From an uncultured Clostridia bacterium (GTDB lineage: Bacteria > Bacillota > Clostridia > TANB77 > CAG-508): a stretch of DNA of 64,000 nt. The stretch spans positions 1-64,000 of the forward strand of contig CAKOVI010000006.1 of the NCBI GenBank assembly GCA_934121905.1. Direction: 5' to 3'. The notes under the pieces are model-generated. The model made no database searches. It saw only the letters and a list, made by a program, of their open reading frames with translations, and was not told where the DNA came from. Shown one piece after another: positions 17,659-26,124 of this stretch. A program made the translations under genes and the position numbers. The number at the start of each line of letters is the position of its first letter. Positions within the stretch are counted from its first letter, which is position 1.

Positions 17659-18507
17659 TCATTTTTCTTCTCCACCAAATTTACAATAATAAGTTCTTAA
17701 TTCTGGATATAATTCACTAACTCTAATAATATTTCCATTAGAATCTTCAACTGTAAGTCTTGGAAATGTCATAAGCATTTTTTCATTATTAAAAAATTTA
17801 TTAATTATTTTAGCAAGTAATTCATTATTATAAATATCCTCATAAGCTTCATCTATATAAGCCTGATTTTTCACCTCTATTCCCTTCTCTTTTATAGTTC
17901 TAATTGTGAAAAATGACAAAGCGAATGCAGTAGACACACAATCAACAAACATAAATATTGTACACAATACAACAAATATTTGTAATAAGTTTGTTGAGAT
18001 TTTGCCTTTTATATAATTTATTAGTCTATCTACTTTGGGATTTAGAGATATCATTAAATATAATCCTAAAAATCCCCAAAAAATAGAATATAGTAAACAA
18101 ATTCTACCATTAATATTAAATGGCATTTTCGAATAATCCCACCATTTTAGATGTAAAATCATTTCTCCTATCCAGCTCACTAAATATTCGGTAATAGAAC
18201 CAACTATACATCCACCAACAAACAAAGTATTATAATTTTTCTTGAAGTATTGCAAAAATAAAATCATTATAATTGCCCCAATACCATATATTGCACAAAA
18301 TGGACCATAAAGGAAACTTTGTCTACTTTCAAGAGTTCCATATTTTGCCATTCCAAATAATGTTTCTACAATAAAACCTATTACACTGTATATTATAAAA
18401 TAAGCAAATAATCTCCAAGAAGTAATTCCCAGTATTTTAATATGTTTCTTTTCATTTATTGTTTCATTTTTTTGTTCAATTTCTTCTTTTTCTAAAACTT
18501 GTTCCAT
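17659..18507 (-). CDS. Putative ABC transporter permease, CmpB-type membrane protein (PF06541-like)
   Basis: 282 residues with about six membrane helices between residues 30 and 215. The diagnostic stretch is RQSFLYGPFCAIYGIGAI, then LKWWDYSKMPFNINGRICL and LYSIFWGFLGLYLM. The W-W-D-Y-S-x6-N-I-N-G-R-I-C block marks the family. Despite the database name, no ATP-binding subunit is nearby and transport is unproven. The tail (about 215-282) is cytosolic or extracellular. It lies 21 bases upstream of nothing obvious and just downstream of pepF on the same strand, so the two may be co-transcribed. Confidence 0.82.
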   Translation of the reverse strand: MEQVLEKEEIEQKNETINEKKHIKILGITSWRLFAYFIIYSVIGFIVETLFGMAKYGTLESRQSFLYGPFCAIYGIGAIIMILFLQYFKKNYNTLFVGGCIVGSITEYLVSWIGEMILHLKWWDYSKMPFNINGRICLLYSIFWGFLGLYLMISLNPKVDRLINYIKGKISTNLLQIFVVLCTIFMFVDCVSTAFALSFFTIRTIKEKGIEVKNQAYIDEAYEDIYNNELLAKIINKFFNNEKMLMTFPRLTVEDSNGNIIRVSELYPELRTYYCKFGGEEK

Positions 18508-18527
18508 ATACTATCCCCTATTACAAA

Positions 18528-20294
18528 TTAAATTAGTTTTTTTAGTTCTTTTATTAATTCTCTATAAAAGTTGATTGCTCCTTTATATGTGTTTATATCT
18601 TCTAAGTCTACATCTACCATTTTTAGTAATTCAACTGCTTTTTTAGTACATCCTTGTTTTAGCATATCTATATATTTTTCCACATACCCTTCTTTTCCAG
18701 CTAATATATTTGTTGCTATAATTATTGCTGCAGATACTCCTGTTGCATATTTGTAGACATAAAACGGTGTATAGAAATGAGGTATTCTTGCCCATTCATA
18801 TTTAATTTGTTCATCTATTATGCAATCTTTTCCAAAATATTCTTCATTTAGTTCATAATAAATTTCTGATAAATCTTCTGATGATAAAACATTTCTATTT
18901 TCTATTTTTTCGTGAACATTTTTTTCAAACTCGGCAAACATTGCTTGTCTAAACAACGTTGCTCTTATCATCTCAAGTAATTCATATATAATTTCTGCTT
19001 TTTTATTTTTATCTGTTTCATTATTTATTTGATATTTAGCAAGTAATATTTCATTTGTTGTAGATGCAATTTCTGCTACCATTATAGTATAATTTGCATC
19101 AATTACATTTTGTGTTTTATTTGAATAATAAGAATGCATAGAATGACCTAATTCGTGAGCTATAGTGCTTACATCTCTTTTTTTACCTACGAAATTATCC
19201 AAAACAAAAGGATGAACTCCATAAACTCCCATACTGTAAGCTCCACCTCTCTTGTTAGATTTTGGATAAACATCTATCCATCTGTTATTAAATGCCTCAT
19301 TTAATTTATTTATATATTCTTCCCCTAAAACTTGCAAAGCCTTTAAAACTTCATTTTTAGCATCATCAAAAGATATATCGTCATCCTGAACCTCAATTGG
19401 ATTAACATATACATCATATATATGTATCTCGTCCTTTTTTAATAACTCTTTTTTTAATTTAATAAATTCGTGATTGGCACTCATTTCGTTATGTACAGCA
19501 TTAATTAAGCTATTATATACCTTTAAATTTGAGTCATCATTTTCTACTGCTTTTTCCAATGATGAAGAATATTTACGTAATTTTGCAGTTATTGTATCTT
19601 GTTTAACTCTTGATATATAAAGTTCTCCAATTGTATTTAAAAATTCCTTATATTTTTTATACATTAAATCAAATGCTTGTTTTCTTACATTTTCATTTTT
19701 ACTTTTTAAGAAAATAGTATAATTACTATCTGTCATCTCCTGCTCTTTACCATTTTCGTCTTTTATGTTTCCAAATTTGAATTCTGTATTTGTTAAAATA
19801 TCATAGGTATTTTCACTGTTATTAAAAATTTCCGAATAATTTGCTAATAAATTTTCTTCTTCTTTTGATAAAATATGTGCCTTTTTTTCAATTATTTCTT
19901 TTATTAATCTTTCATATCGTTTAAGTTCATTATTTTCATCTAAATATTTTAGTAATAAATCTGTATCAATATCTGTTATTTCAGGTGTTATAAAAGATGT
20001 GGTTTTCTCAAATTCTGTTCCTATTCCCTCACATTTTTTAAATAATTTTATGTTTTCACTATTTGCCATATCTAAATGAAACTTTAGCATCCCATATGCA
20101 TATATTTTTTCATAATATTCTAATGCCTTTTCATAATTTCTATAACATTGATAGATATTTTCTGAACTATTAGATAATTTTCCTTGGTATGCTTTTATTT
20201 CATTTAACATTTTATTTAATTTTTCTATTTCTTTCTCGAATTCTTCTTTTGTTTTGAATATATCTGTTAAATTCCAAGTATATTTTTCTTCCAT
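18528..20294 (-). CDS. pepF: Oligoendopeptidase F, M3 family
   Basis: 588 residues from the ATG at 20294 (MEEKYTWNLTDIF), which is preceded by AAAGGA. A longer in-frame reading upstream is only translation through the tandem GGGACC repeats and is not real. Zinc motif: STIAHELGHSMHSYYS (HELGH) with downstream EIASTTNEILL providing the Glu ligand. The N-terminal oligopeptidase F domain is also present. The enzyme is a cytosolic zinc peptidase that cuts short peptides of about 7-17 residues. Length is normal for PepF (about 600). Confidence 0.95.
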   Translation of the reverse strand: MEEKYTWNLTDIFKTKEEFEKEIEKLNKMLNEIKAYQGKLSNSSENIYQCYRNYEKALEYYEKIYAYGMLKFHLDMANSENIKLFKKCEGIGTEFEKTTSFITPEITDIDTDLLLKYLDENNELKRYERLIKEIIEKKAHILSKEEENLLANYSEIFNNSENTYDILTNTEFKFGNIKDENGKEQEMTDSNYTIFLKSKNENVRKQAFDLMYKKYKEFLNTIGELYISRVKQDTITAKLRKYSSSLEKAVENDDSNLKVYNSLINAVHNEMSANHEFIKLKKELLKKDEIHIYDVYVNPIEVQDDDISFDDAKNEVLKALQVLGEEYINKLNEAFNNRWIDVYPKSNKRGGAYSMGVYGVHPFVLDNFVGKKRDVSTIAHELGHSMHSYYSNKTQNVIDANYTIMVAEIASTTNEILLAKYQINNETDKNKKAEIIYELLEMIRATLFRQAMFAEFEKNVHEKIENRNVLSSEDLSEIYYELNEEYFGKDCIIDEQIKYEWARIPHFYTPFYVYKYATGVSAAIIIATNILAGKEGYVEKYIDMLKQGCTKKAVELLKMVDVDLEDINTYKGAINFYRELIKELKKLI

Positions 20295-20314
20295 TTTGTC
20301 TTTTTCCTTTCTTT

Positions 20315-20375
20315 GTTCTTTTGGGACCGGTTCTTTTGTAAACATGTTCTTTTGGGACCGGTTCTTTTGTGAACA
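20315..20375. repeat. Two tandem 30-base GGGACC-family units (copy 3)
   Basis: GTTCTTTTGGGACCGG-TTCTTTTG... occurs at 20315-20344 and again at 20346-20375, differing at one base near the 3' end (TAAACA against TGAACA). It lies in the untranslated leader of pepF. Unlike the other copies it is direct rather than inverted, though GTTCTTTTG and the reverse of its flank give weak pairing. Confidence 0.88.
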
Positions 20376-20507
20376 AATTTTATCACAATCTATAAATTTT
20401 CGCAACCAAAAGATACTTACAAAATTTTACAAATTTCACGCAAAAATTTTGTCATAAATTCATATTATATACAAAGATATTTTTTTGAAAGGAGGCTATG
20501 ATGAATT

Positions 20508-21086
20508 TTGGAAGTTAAAGGTAAAAAAATTGGATTTGTACTTACAGGTTCTTTCTGTACTTTTAGTAAAACAATTCCTAAAATGAAAGAATTAAAAAAA
20601 GCTGGGGCTGATATTATTCCAATTATGTCTTATAATAGTTATGAATTTGATACTAAATTTGGTAAAGCTAGCGAATTTATTGATGAAATAAAAAAAATCT
20701 CCAAAAAAGACATTATTCACACCATTCAAGGTGCTGAGCCTATTGGTCCTAAGCATTTAACTGATATTATGATAGTTGCGCCAGCAAGCGGAAATACTAT
20801 GTCTAAGCTTGCCTGTGATATTATAGATACTCCTGCCTTAATGGCAGTAAAATCTCACTTAAGAAATAATTTGCCAGTAGTTATTGCACCTTCTACCAAT
20901 AATGGTCTTGGTGCTAATTTGGTAAGTATTGGTAGTCTTATTAATCGTAAAAATTACTATTTTGTTCCTTTTAAACAGGATAATCCTATTACTAAACCTA
21001 GGTCTATTGTTTTTGACCCTGAGTATATTGTTAAAACTGTTGAATATGCTTTGGATGGAGAGCAGATTGAGCCTATACTTTTGTGA
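20508..21086 (+). CDS. dpaB: Dipicolinate synthase subunit B (SpoVFB-type flavoprotein)
   Basis: 192 residues of the HFCD flavoprotein fold. It begins (as TTG) MEVKGKKIGFVLTGSFCTF, with FMN-site features IVAPASGNTMSKLACDIIDT and APSTNNGLGANLVSIGSLIN. DpaB works with DpaA to make dipicolinic acid, the calcium chelator of the spore core. GGAGG lies 12 bases before the TTG, farther than usual, and closer ATGs (20498, 20501) open only a six- or seven-codon peptide overlapping the TTG. dpaA is not adjacent, which is unusual. The two following coat genes support a sporulation role. Confidence 0.88.
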   Translation: MEVKGKKIGFVLTGSFCTFSKTIPKMKELKKAGADIIPIMSYNSYEFDTKFGKASEFIDEIKKISKKDIIHTIQGAEPIGPKHLTDIMIVAPASGNTMSKLACDIIDTPALMAVKSHLRNNLPVVIAPSTNNGLGANLVSIGSLINRKNYYFVPFKQDNPITKPRSIVFDPEYIVKTVEYALDGEQIEPILL

Positions 21087-21090
21087 TTTT

Positions 21091-21139
21091 TCTGATTGGG
21101 GACGGTTCTTGTAGCTCAAAAGAACCGTCCCCAATCAGA
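21091..21139. repeat. Inverted repeat with GGGGACGGTTCTT core (copy 4)
   Basis: Perfect 20-base arms 21091-21110 (TCTGATTGGGGACGGTTCTT) and 21120-21139, loop 9 bases. It starts 4 bases after the dpaB stop. Terminator-like stem but without a long T-run. Core related to the GGGACCGGTTCTT repeats upstream. Confidence 0.85.
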
Positions 21140-21238
21140 AATTTTCACCTCTTTTTATCGTTATACGATATTTTCTGGTGAAAATCTATGGTATATTTTA
21201 TTTTTATTTGTACATAATTAATTTAGGTGGTGATTATT

Positions 21239-21412
21239 ATGACAAGCAAAGAGCTATTATATGTTGAGGATGCTATTTCACATGAAAAATTTATGAAGAA
21301 TAATAGTAATAAAACATCAACTAAATTATTAGATGTTAATCTTTCTTCTTATGTAAAAGAACTTGAGAATAAGCATGCTGAATTATCTAATAAGTTTTTA
21401 AATTTATTATAA
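21239..21412 (+). CDS. Small CotF-like spore coat protein
   Basis: 57 residues from the ATG at 21239, behind AGGTGGTGAT, a strong ribosome site. The sequence MTSKELLYVEDAISHEKF and YVKELENKHAELSNKF with the terminal NLL resembles short spore-coat or CotF-associated proteins found in pairs in clostridia. The next gene, 13 bases on, is a clear coat-F family member. Both probably assemble on the spore surface. Family assignment is moderate because of the length. Confidence 0.7.
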   Translation: MTSKELLYVEDAISHEKFMKNNSNKTSTKLLDVNLSSYVKELENKHAELSNKFLNLL

Positions 21413-21425
21413 AGGAGAGATTATT

Positions 21426-21671
21426 ATGGAAGATAAAGAATTAATGGAAGATGAATTGTTAGTTATTAAAGGTGTTTGTGATTTATATCTTCACGGTGCA
21501 TTAGAGTCTACTACAACTGAGGTTCATACTGCTTTTAAGGATGCTTTAAATACTTCTTTGGATATTCAAAATAAAATTTATAATTTGATGGCTGAAAAAG
21601 GTTGGTATAAAACTGATGTGGCAGAACAGAATAAAATTGATGCTGCTAAGGTTAAGTTTCAGAATCAATAG
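21426..21671 (+). CDS. Spore coat protein, CotF family
   Basis: 81 residues, helical. MEDKELMEDELLVIKGVCDL, HGALESTTTEVHTAF and DIQNKIYNLMAEKGWYKTD match the Coat_F family. In particular, the Q-x2-I-Y-x-x-M-x-x-x-G-W-Y motif is its hallmark. Ribosome site AAAGGAGAG. Second gene of a two-gene coat operon downstream of dpaB and ended by a terminator. Confidence 0.85.
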   Translation: MEDKELMEDELLVIKGVCDLYLHGALESTTTEVHTAFKDALNTSLDIQNKIYNLMAEKGWYKTDVAEQNKIDAAKVKFQNQ

Positions 21672-21678
21672 TAAATAG

Positions 21679-21718
21679 AGCTAGATATTTTTCATATATA
21701 TCTAGCTTTATTTTTTAT
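21679..21718 (+). terminator. Terminator after coat genes
   Basis: Arms AGCTAGATAT (21679-21688) and 21698-21707 followed by TTTATTTTTTAT. Confidence 0.8.
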
Positions 21719-21725
21719 ATAAATC

Positions 21726-22892
21726 CTATTCAGCTGCTCTTCTGAATAATTCTATAAATTCTTCTTTTGAAACCTCTCTAGGATTTCCTGGTTTGCAAGG
21801 ATCTTGCATGGCTTTTTCAGCAAGCATTTCAAAATCTTCTGCTTTTGCACCATAATCAGTGATTTTTTGAGTTACACCAACTGATTTAGATAATTCAGAA
21901 ATCATCCATACAAATGTATTTATAACATCTTGGTCATTTAGGTGAGCCGCATCTGGTCTACCAATTTCGCATAAGATTTCTCTAAATCTTTGAGCTGTTT
22001 CTGGATTTTCTCCATTAAATCTCATAACTGTTGGTAATAACATTGCATTAGCAATTCCGTGTGGAGTGTCATATACAGCACCTAATTGGTGAGCCATTGA
22101 GTGAACAATTCCTAGTCCAACATTTGAGAATCCCATTCCTGCTATATATTGAGCATATCCCATTTTTTCAATTGCTTCTGGATCTTTGTCATTTACAGCT
22201 TTAGTTAAATTTTCAAATATTAATTTTATAGCCTTCATATGGAACATATCTGACATTAAATTATGTGCTTTTGTAATATACCCTTCAACTGCATGTGTTA
22301 ATGCATCTAATCCTGTTGCAGCAGCTAAGCCTTTTGGCATTGATGCCATAAGTTCTGTATCTACAATAGCAATTATTGGAATATCATGTGGGTCTACACA
22401 TACCATTTTTATTTTTCTTTCTTCATCTGTTATTACATAGTTGATTGTAACTTCTGCTGCAGTTCCAGCAGTTGTTGGCATTGCAATAACTGGCATACCT
22501 TTGTTAACTGTATTTGATAATCCATTTAATGATCTAATATCACTTCTATCTGGATTGGTCATTACTATTGATATTCCTTTTGCAGTATCCATACTTGAAC
22601 CACCACCAACAGCAACTATTAAGTCAGCTCCTGATTGTTTGCATGCTTCTACTCCATCTAATACGTTTTTTATTGTAGGATTTGGTTTTATTTCTGAATA
22701 TAATGTATATTCTATATTAGCTTTTTTTAGCTCTTCTTCTACTTTTGCAGCTACTCCTGCTTCTACTAAAGATTTATCAGATACTAAAAATACTTTTTTA
22801 AATCCTCTCTTTGTAATTTCTTCTGCAAGTACTTCTCTTGCGCCATTTCCAAAATATGATGTTTCATTTAAAACAAATTTTGTTGTTGACAT
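21726..22892 (-). CDS. fucO: Iron-containing alcohol dehydrogenase, lactaldehyde reductase (FucO) type
   Basis: 388 residues. The NAD-binding region has VAVGGGSSMDTAKGISIVMTN. The iron site is formed by ATGLDALTHAVEGYI and GLGIVHSMAHQLGAVYDTPHGIAN. Two FucO-typical blocks, MPTTAGTAAEVTINYVITDEE and MGFSNVGLGIVHSMAH, support lactaldehyde reductase, which makes 1,2-propanediol in anaerobic fucose or rhamnose breakdown. No fucose or rhamnose genes are beside it, so a general aldehyde reductase role in fermentation is possible. Monocistronic with its own promoter. Confidence 0.88.
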   Translation of the reverse strand: MSTTKFVLNETSYFGNGAREVLAEEITKRGFKKVFLVSDKSLVEAGVAAKVEEELKKANIEYTLYSEIKPNPTIKNVLDGVEACKQSGADLIVAVGGGSSMDTAKGISIVMTNPDRSDIRSLNGLSNTVNKGMPVIAMPTTAGTAAEVTINYVITDEERKIKMVCVDPHDIPIIAIVDTELMASMPKGLAAATGLDALTHAVEGYITKAHNLMSDMFHMKAIKLIFENLTKAVNDKDPEAIEKMGYAQYIAGMGFSNVGLGIVHSMAHQLGAVYDTPHGIANAMLLPTVMRFNGENPETAQRFREILCEIGRPDAAHLNDQDVINTFVWMISELSKSVGVTQKITDYGAKAEDFEMLAEKAMQDPCKPGNPREVSKEEFIELFRRAAE

Positions 22893-22939
22893 TTTTATTT
22901 CTCCTTTCGTATTTTTGTGATTTGTATTTTACAGTTATC

Positions 22940-22967
22940 ATTATAGCATATTGAAATAAAATTACAA
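22940..22967 (-). promoter_or_regulatory. Promoter for the alcohol dehydrogenase
   Basis: On the minus strand TTGTAA (22962-22967), 16 bases, TATAAT (22940-22945). A good -10, moderate -35. Confidence 0.6.
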
Positions 22968-22984
22968 GATTTTTTTATAAATTA

Positions 22985-23026
22985 CAAAAAATACCCAACA
23001 GGTCTCAGTTTAGAACCTATTGAGTA
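22985..23026 (-). terminator. Terminator after the methyltransferase gene
   Basis: Arms 22992-23003 and 23015-23026 (one or two mismatches), followed on the minus strand by ATTTTTTG. Confidence 0.7.
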
Positions 23027-23033
23027 TAATATA

Positions 23034-23925
23034 TTATTTTTCTTTTCGAATTTTAGCTACAAAAAATCCTTCAAATAATTCATTTGGAGCAACTACTGCT
23101 ACATCTTTTAACTTACTTAGTAAGCATTCAATCTCTTGATCTAAATCAACTGGCACAAGACTAGCCTTAAACTCCTTTAAAACCTTTTCTATAACCTCTT
23201 CATTTTCTTTTACCAAAATAGAACACGTAGAATAAACCATCTCTCCTCCAGGTTTTAAAATTTTTAAGGCTTTTCTTAGTAATCTTTCCTGTGTCTTTTT
23301 AGATTTTTGAACCAATTCCCAAGTAAAATTACTCTTAAAAACATTATCTGTTCCACTTCCACTGCAAGGTGCATCAAGTAGGATTTTATCAAAAGAAAAG
23401 AAATCACTTAAAGTTCCGGCATCTTCTAGCATTACATTTACCATACTTGCTCCTTGCTTTTCTAGATTATATTTAAGCTTTTCTCCTCTTATTTTATTTC
23501 TCTCGCAAGCAGTAATATATGCTTTATTTCCAGACAAAGCTGCCATCTCGGTTGTTTTTCCTCCGAGGTGCTGCAGCCATATCTAGTATATTTTCTTGTG
23601 GTTTTGGATTTAATACTAATGGTGGTAACATTGATGACAAACTCTGCAAATAAATCTTACCTTGCTTATATATTTCTAATTCTTTAATTCTTTCTTCTTT
23701 TACATTTTCTATTATAAAAGCATCCTTATACCAATTTACAGTCTTAAAACTTATATTTTCAGCTTCTAAAACTGTTTTAATTTCTGTAGTATTAGATTTT
23801 ATTGTGTTTACCCTTAAAGTTACTTTTTTAGTTTTCATCAGATTGCAAATTATATTTTCTTTAATTTCTTTGCCATATTGCTCTATTAGAAGTTTTTCAA
23901 AAAATTTCGGTACCACTTTTTCCAT
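23034..23925 (-). pseudogene. RsmB/RsmF (NOP2/NSUN) family RNA m5C methyltransferase, single-base frameshift
   Basis: The gene starts at 23925 (MEKVVPKFFEKLLIEQYGKE) behind GGAGGTG and is continuous to ILDMAAAP. There an extra C in CCTCGGAGG breaks the SAM motif. Without that C it reads AAAPGGKTTEMAALSGN and runs on to the stop at 23034, about 297 residues. The second part has both family cysteines: DAPCSGSGT and the catalytic YSTCSI. The family methylates cytosine-5 in rRNA or tRNA. As written the chain ends soon after motif I, so the product would be inactive. One base decides, so an assembly error is a real alternative. Confidence 0.85.
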
Positions 23926-23945
23926 CAATGTTTCACCTCCTACAT

Positions 23946-25946
23946 TTAAGCTAAAAGTGCTTTTTCTTTTATCATTTTGCAAATTAAATCTGCCGCTTTT
24001 TCTACACCTAAACTATCACTATTTATACAAATATCATAATTTTCTGGATTGTTCCAATCTTTTTCTGTATAATATTTATAATGATTTGCTCTTAATTTGT
24101 TTATTCTATTTATTTCTTTTTCAGCTTTATTTTTATCTAATCCATAAATATTAGTTGTTCTTTTTATTTTATTTTCCATATTGCTATAAACAAATACTTT
24201 AAATACATTTTTGTTTTCTTTTAATATAAAGTCTGCACATCTACCAACTATTACACAAGAATTTTCGCTTGCAACTTTTTTAATTAATTCAGATTCTTTT
24301 ATAAATAATTCATCTGAATTGCTTAATCCTGAATAATAACCATTATTTAGAGTTTCTAAAGCTCCTCTTTTTTGTTCATTGTTTTCGATGTACTCTGAAG
24401 AAAGTCCTGTTTCTTCTGCTAATTTTGCAACAAACTCTTTATCATATAATTTAATTCCAAGTTTTTCTGCAACTAATTTTCCAATATACCTTCCACCTGA
24501 ACCATATTCTCTAGAAAGTGTTATTATAACTTGGTTTTCTAAATTAGCATTAACTTTCACTTCTTCTTTCTTTGCCTTAGTCTCTGCACCGTTTGCTTTT
24601 AAAAGTTTTACTTCTCTAATCAATAAAATTGCAGCTAATATAAATGCTATTCCATCTGCTACAGGTCCTGCATATAAAACGCCCATTAAACCAAATATAT
24701 GACTTAAAATTATCATAGATGGTATTAATATAACAATTTGTCTTGAAAGTGATAATATTGCACTTTTGGTACTTTTTCCAATTGCCTGGAAGAATATTCC
24801 TGATGGTATTTGTATACCATTAAATATACATAAAAATAGATATGTTCTAAACGCTAAACACGCAAATTCCATATAATTTTCGTCTCCACTACCAAATATT
24901 GCTATTAATTTATCTGGTATTGTTTGGAATAATATGAATGCTATTGTACTTATTACTAAACTTGAACCTAACACTATTTTTAGAGCTTGTTTTACTCTAT
25001 CATATTTTCTAGCACCATAATTATATCCAAATATTGGTTGACTTCCTGCTGCAATACCTATTATTATACTATTTAGTATTTGGCTTATTTTCATAACTAT
25101 TCCAAGTACTGTAATTGGTATTTCAGCACCATATTTACTCTCTGCTCCTGCTTTTCCTAATAGGTTGTTTTCTGCTGTCATAACACATACTATACTCATT
25201 TGTGTTATAAAACTGCTTATTCCTAATGCAGATACTTTTTTACATACATTTGATTTTAATTTTATACTATCTCTATCTAATTTTATAGATTTAAATCTTT
25301 TAATATATGCTACATTTAATACAAATGTTAAAATTTGACTTATAACTGTTGCAATTGCTGCACCTGCAACTCCTTTATGAAATACAAATATAAATATTGG
25401 GTCTAGTATTGTATTTAATATTGCTCCTGCAAGCATTGATGCCATTGAATATTTTGGACTTCCATCTGCTCTTATTATTGAGTTTAATGTTGTTCCTATC
25501 ATTGAGAATGGGAATCCTATTGCTATTATTCGTCCATATGTCATTGCATAATCTTTCAAATTATCTGTACATCCAAATATCTTTAAAAATACTGGTAAAA
25601 ATATTAATGTTACTGCACAAAATATTACTGATGTAATTACACATAATGCAATTCCATTTCCTATACCGATTTTTGCTTCATCTTTTTTCTTTTCACCTAG
25701 TTTTAAGCTTAAATATGCTGATGCTCCATCTCCAAACATTAGTGAAAATGCTAATCCTATCATTACTAATGGGAATACTACGTTTGTTGCTCCATTTCCT
25801 AAATATCCTACCCCTTGACCTATGAATATTTGGTCTACTATGTTGTATAGCGAATTTACAAGTAGAGATATTATGCACGGAATAGAAAATTTTTTGATTA
25901 GTTTACTTATTTTTTCTTTTCCTAATATGTTTTCTTCTTGTTCCAT
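23946..25946 (-). CDS. MATE-family transporter fused to a cytidylate-kinase-like domain
   Basis: 666 residues in one frame. Residues 1-450 form a MATE antiporter with twelve predicted helices; it starts KISKLIKKFSIPCIISLLVN, with IRADGSPKYSMASMLAGAIL and NYGARKYDRVKQALK as family blocks. After a basic linker (LLKANGAETKAKKEEVKVN) residues about 465-666 form a cytidylate-kinase-like P-loop domain: VIITLSREYGSGGRYIGKLV, then LYDKEFV and CVIVGRCADFIL. Substrate is unknown; the kinase half may sense or modify a nucleotide linked to transport. It lies 20 bases upstream of the methyltransferase gene and has its own promoter with an operator. Confidence 0.88.
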   Translation of the reverse strand: MEQEENILGKEKISKLIKKFSIPCIISLLVNSLYNIVDQIFIGQGVGYLGNGATNVVFPLVMIGLAFSLMFGDGASAYLSLKLGEKKKDEAKIGIGNGIALCVITSVIFCAVTLIFLPVFLKIFGCTDNLKDYAMTYGRIIAIGFPFSMIGTTLNSIIRADGSPKYSMASMLAGAILNTILDPIFIFVFHKGVAGAAIATVISQILTFVLNVAYIKRFKSIKLDRDSIKLKSNVCKKVSALGISSFITQMSIVCVMTAENNLLGKAGAESKYGAEIPITVLGIVMKISQILNSIIIGIAAGSQPIFGYNYGARKYDRVKQALKIVLGSSLVISTIAFILFQTIPDKLIAIFGSGDENYMEFACLAFRTYLFLCIFNGIQIPSGIFFQAIGKSTKSAILSLSRQIVILIPSMIILSHIFGLMGVLYAGPVADGIAFILAAILLIREVKLLKANGAETKAKKEEVKVNANLENQVIITLSREYGSGGRYIGKLVAEKLGIKLYDKEFVAKLAEETGLSSEYIENNEQKRGALETLNNGYYSGLSNSDELFIKESELIKKVASENSCVIVGRCADFILKENKNVFKVFVYSNMENKIKRTTNIYGLDKNKAEKEINRINKLRANHYKYYTEKDWNNPENYDICINSDSLGVEKAADLICKMIKEKALLA

Positions 25947-25994
25947 TTTTTCTCTCCTTCTTTTTTTATTTTTTGCTGTAATAGTACGTGTTCT

Positions 25995-26042
25995 AGGTTA
26001 AGTGAACCTTAATATTATACTTTTTTTGGGCGGATTTGTCAA
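25995..26042 (-). promoter_or_regulatory. Consensus promoter with AGGTT-n5-AACCT operator
   Basis: On the minus strand TTGACA (26037-26042), 17 bases, TATAAT (26014-26019), then the inverted repeat AGGTTCACTTAACCT (26009-25995) at the expected transcription start. A consensus promoter overlapped by a symmetric site suggests repressor control of the transporter-kinase gene. The repressor is not encoded next to it. Confidence 0.7.
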
Positions 26043-26078
26043 ATAAATTTTCGTATTTTTTTTTAGAATTTTTCATAA

Positions 26079-26119
26079 AAAAAGATATAATCACACCTAT
26101 TTTTGTGCAATTATATCTT
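26079..26119 (-). terminator. Terminator after the coiled-coil gene
   Basis: Arms AAGATATAAT (26082-26091) and 26110-26119, with TTTTTTT on the minus-strand 3' side. Confidence 0.75.
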
Positions 26120-26124
26120 ATTTT

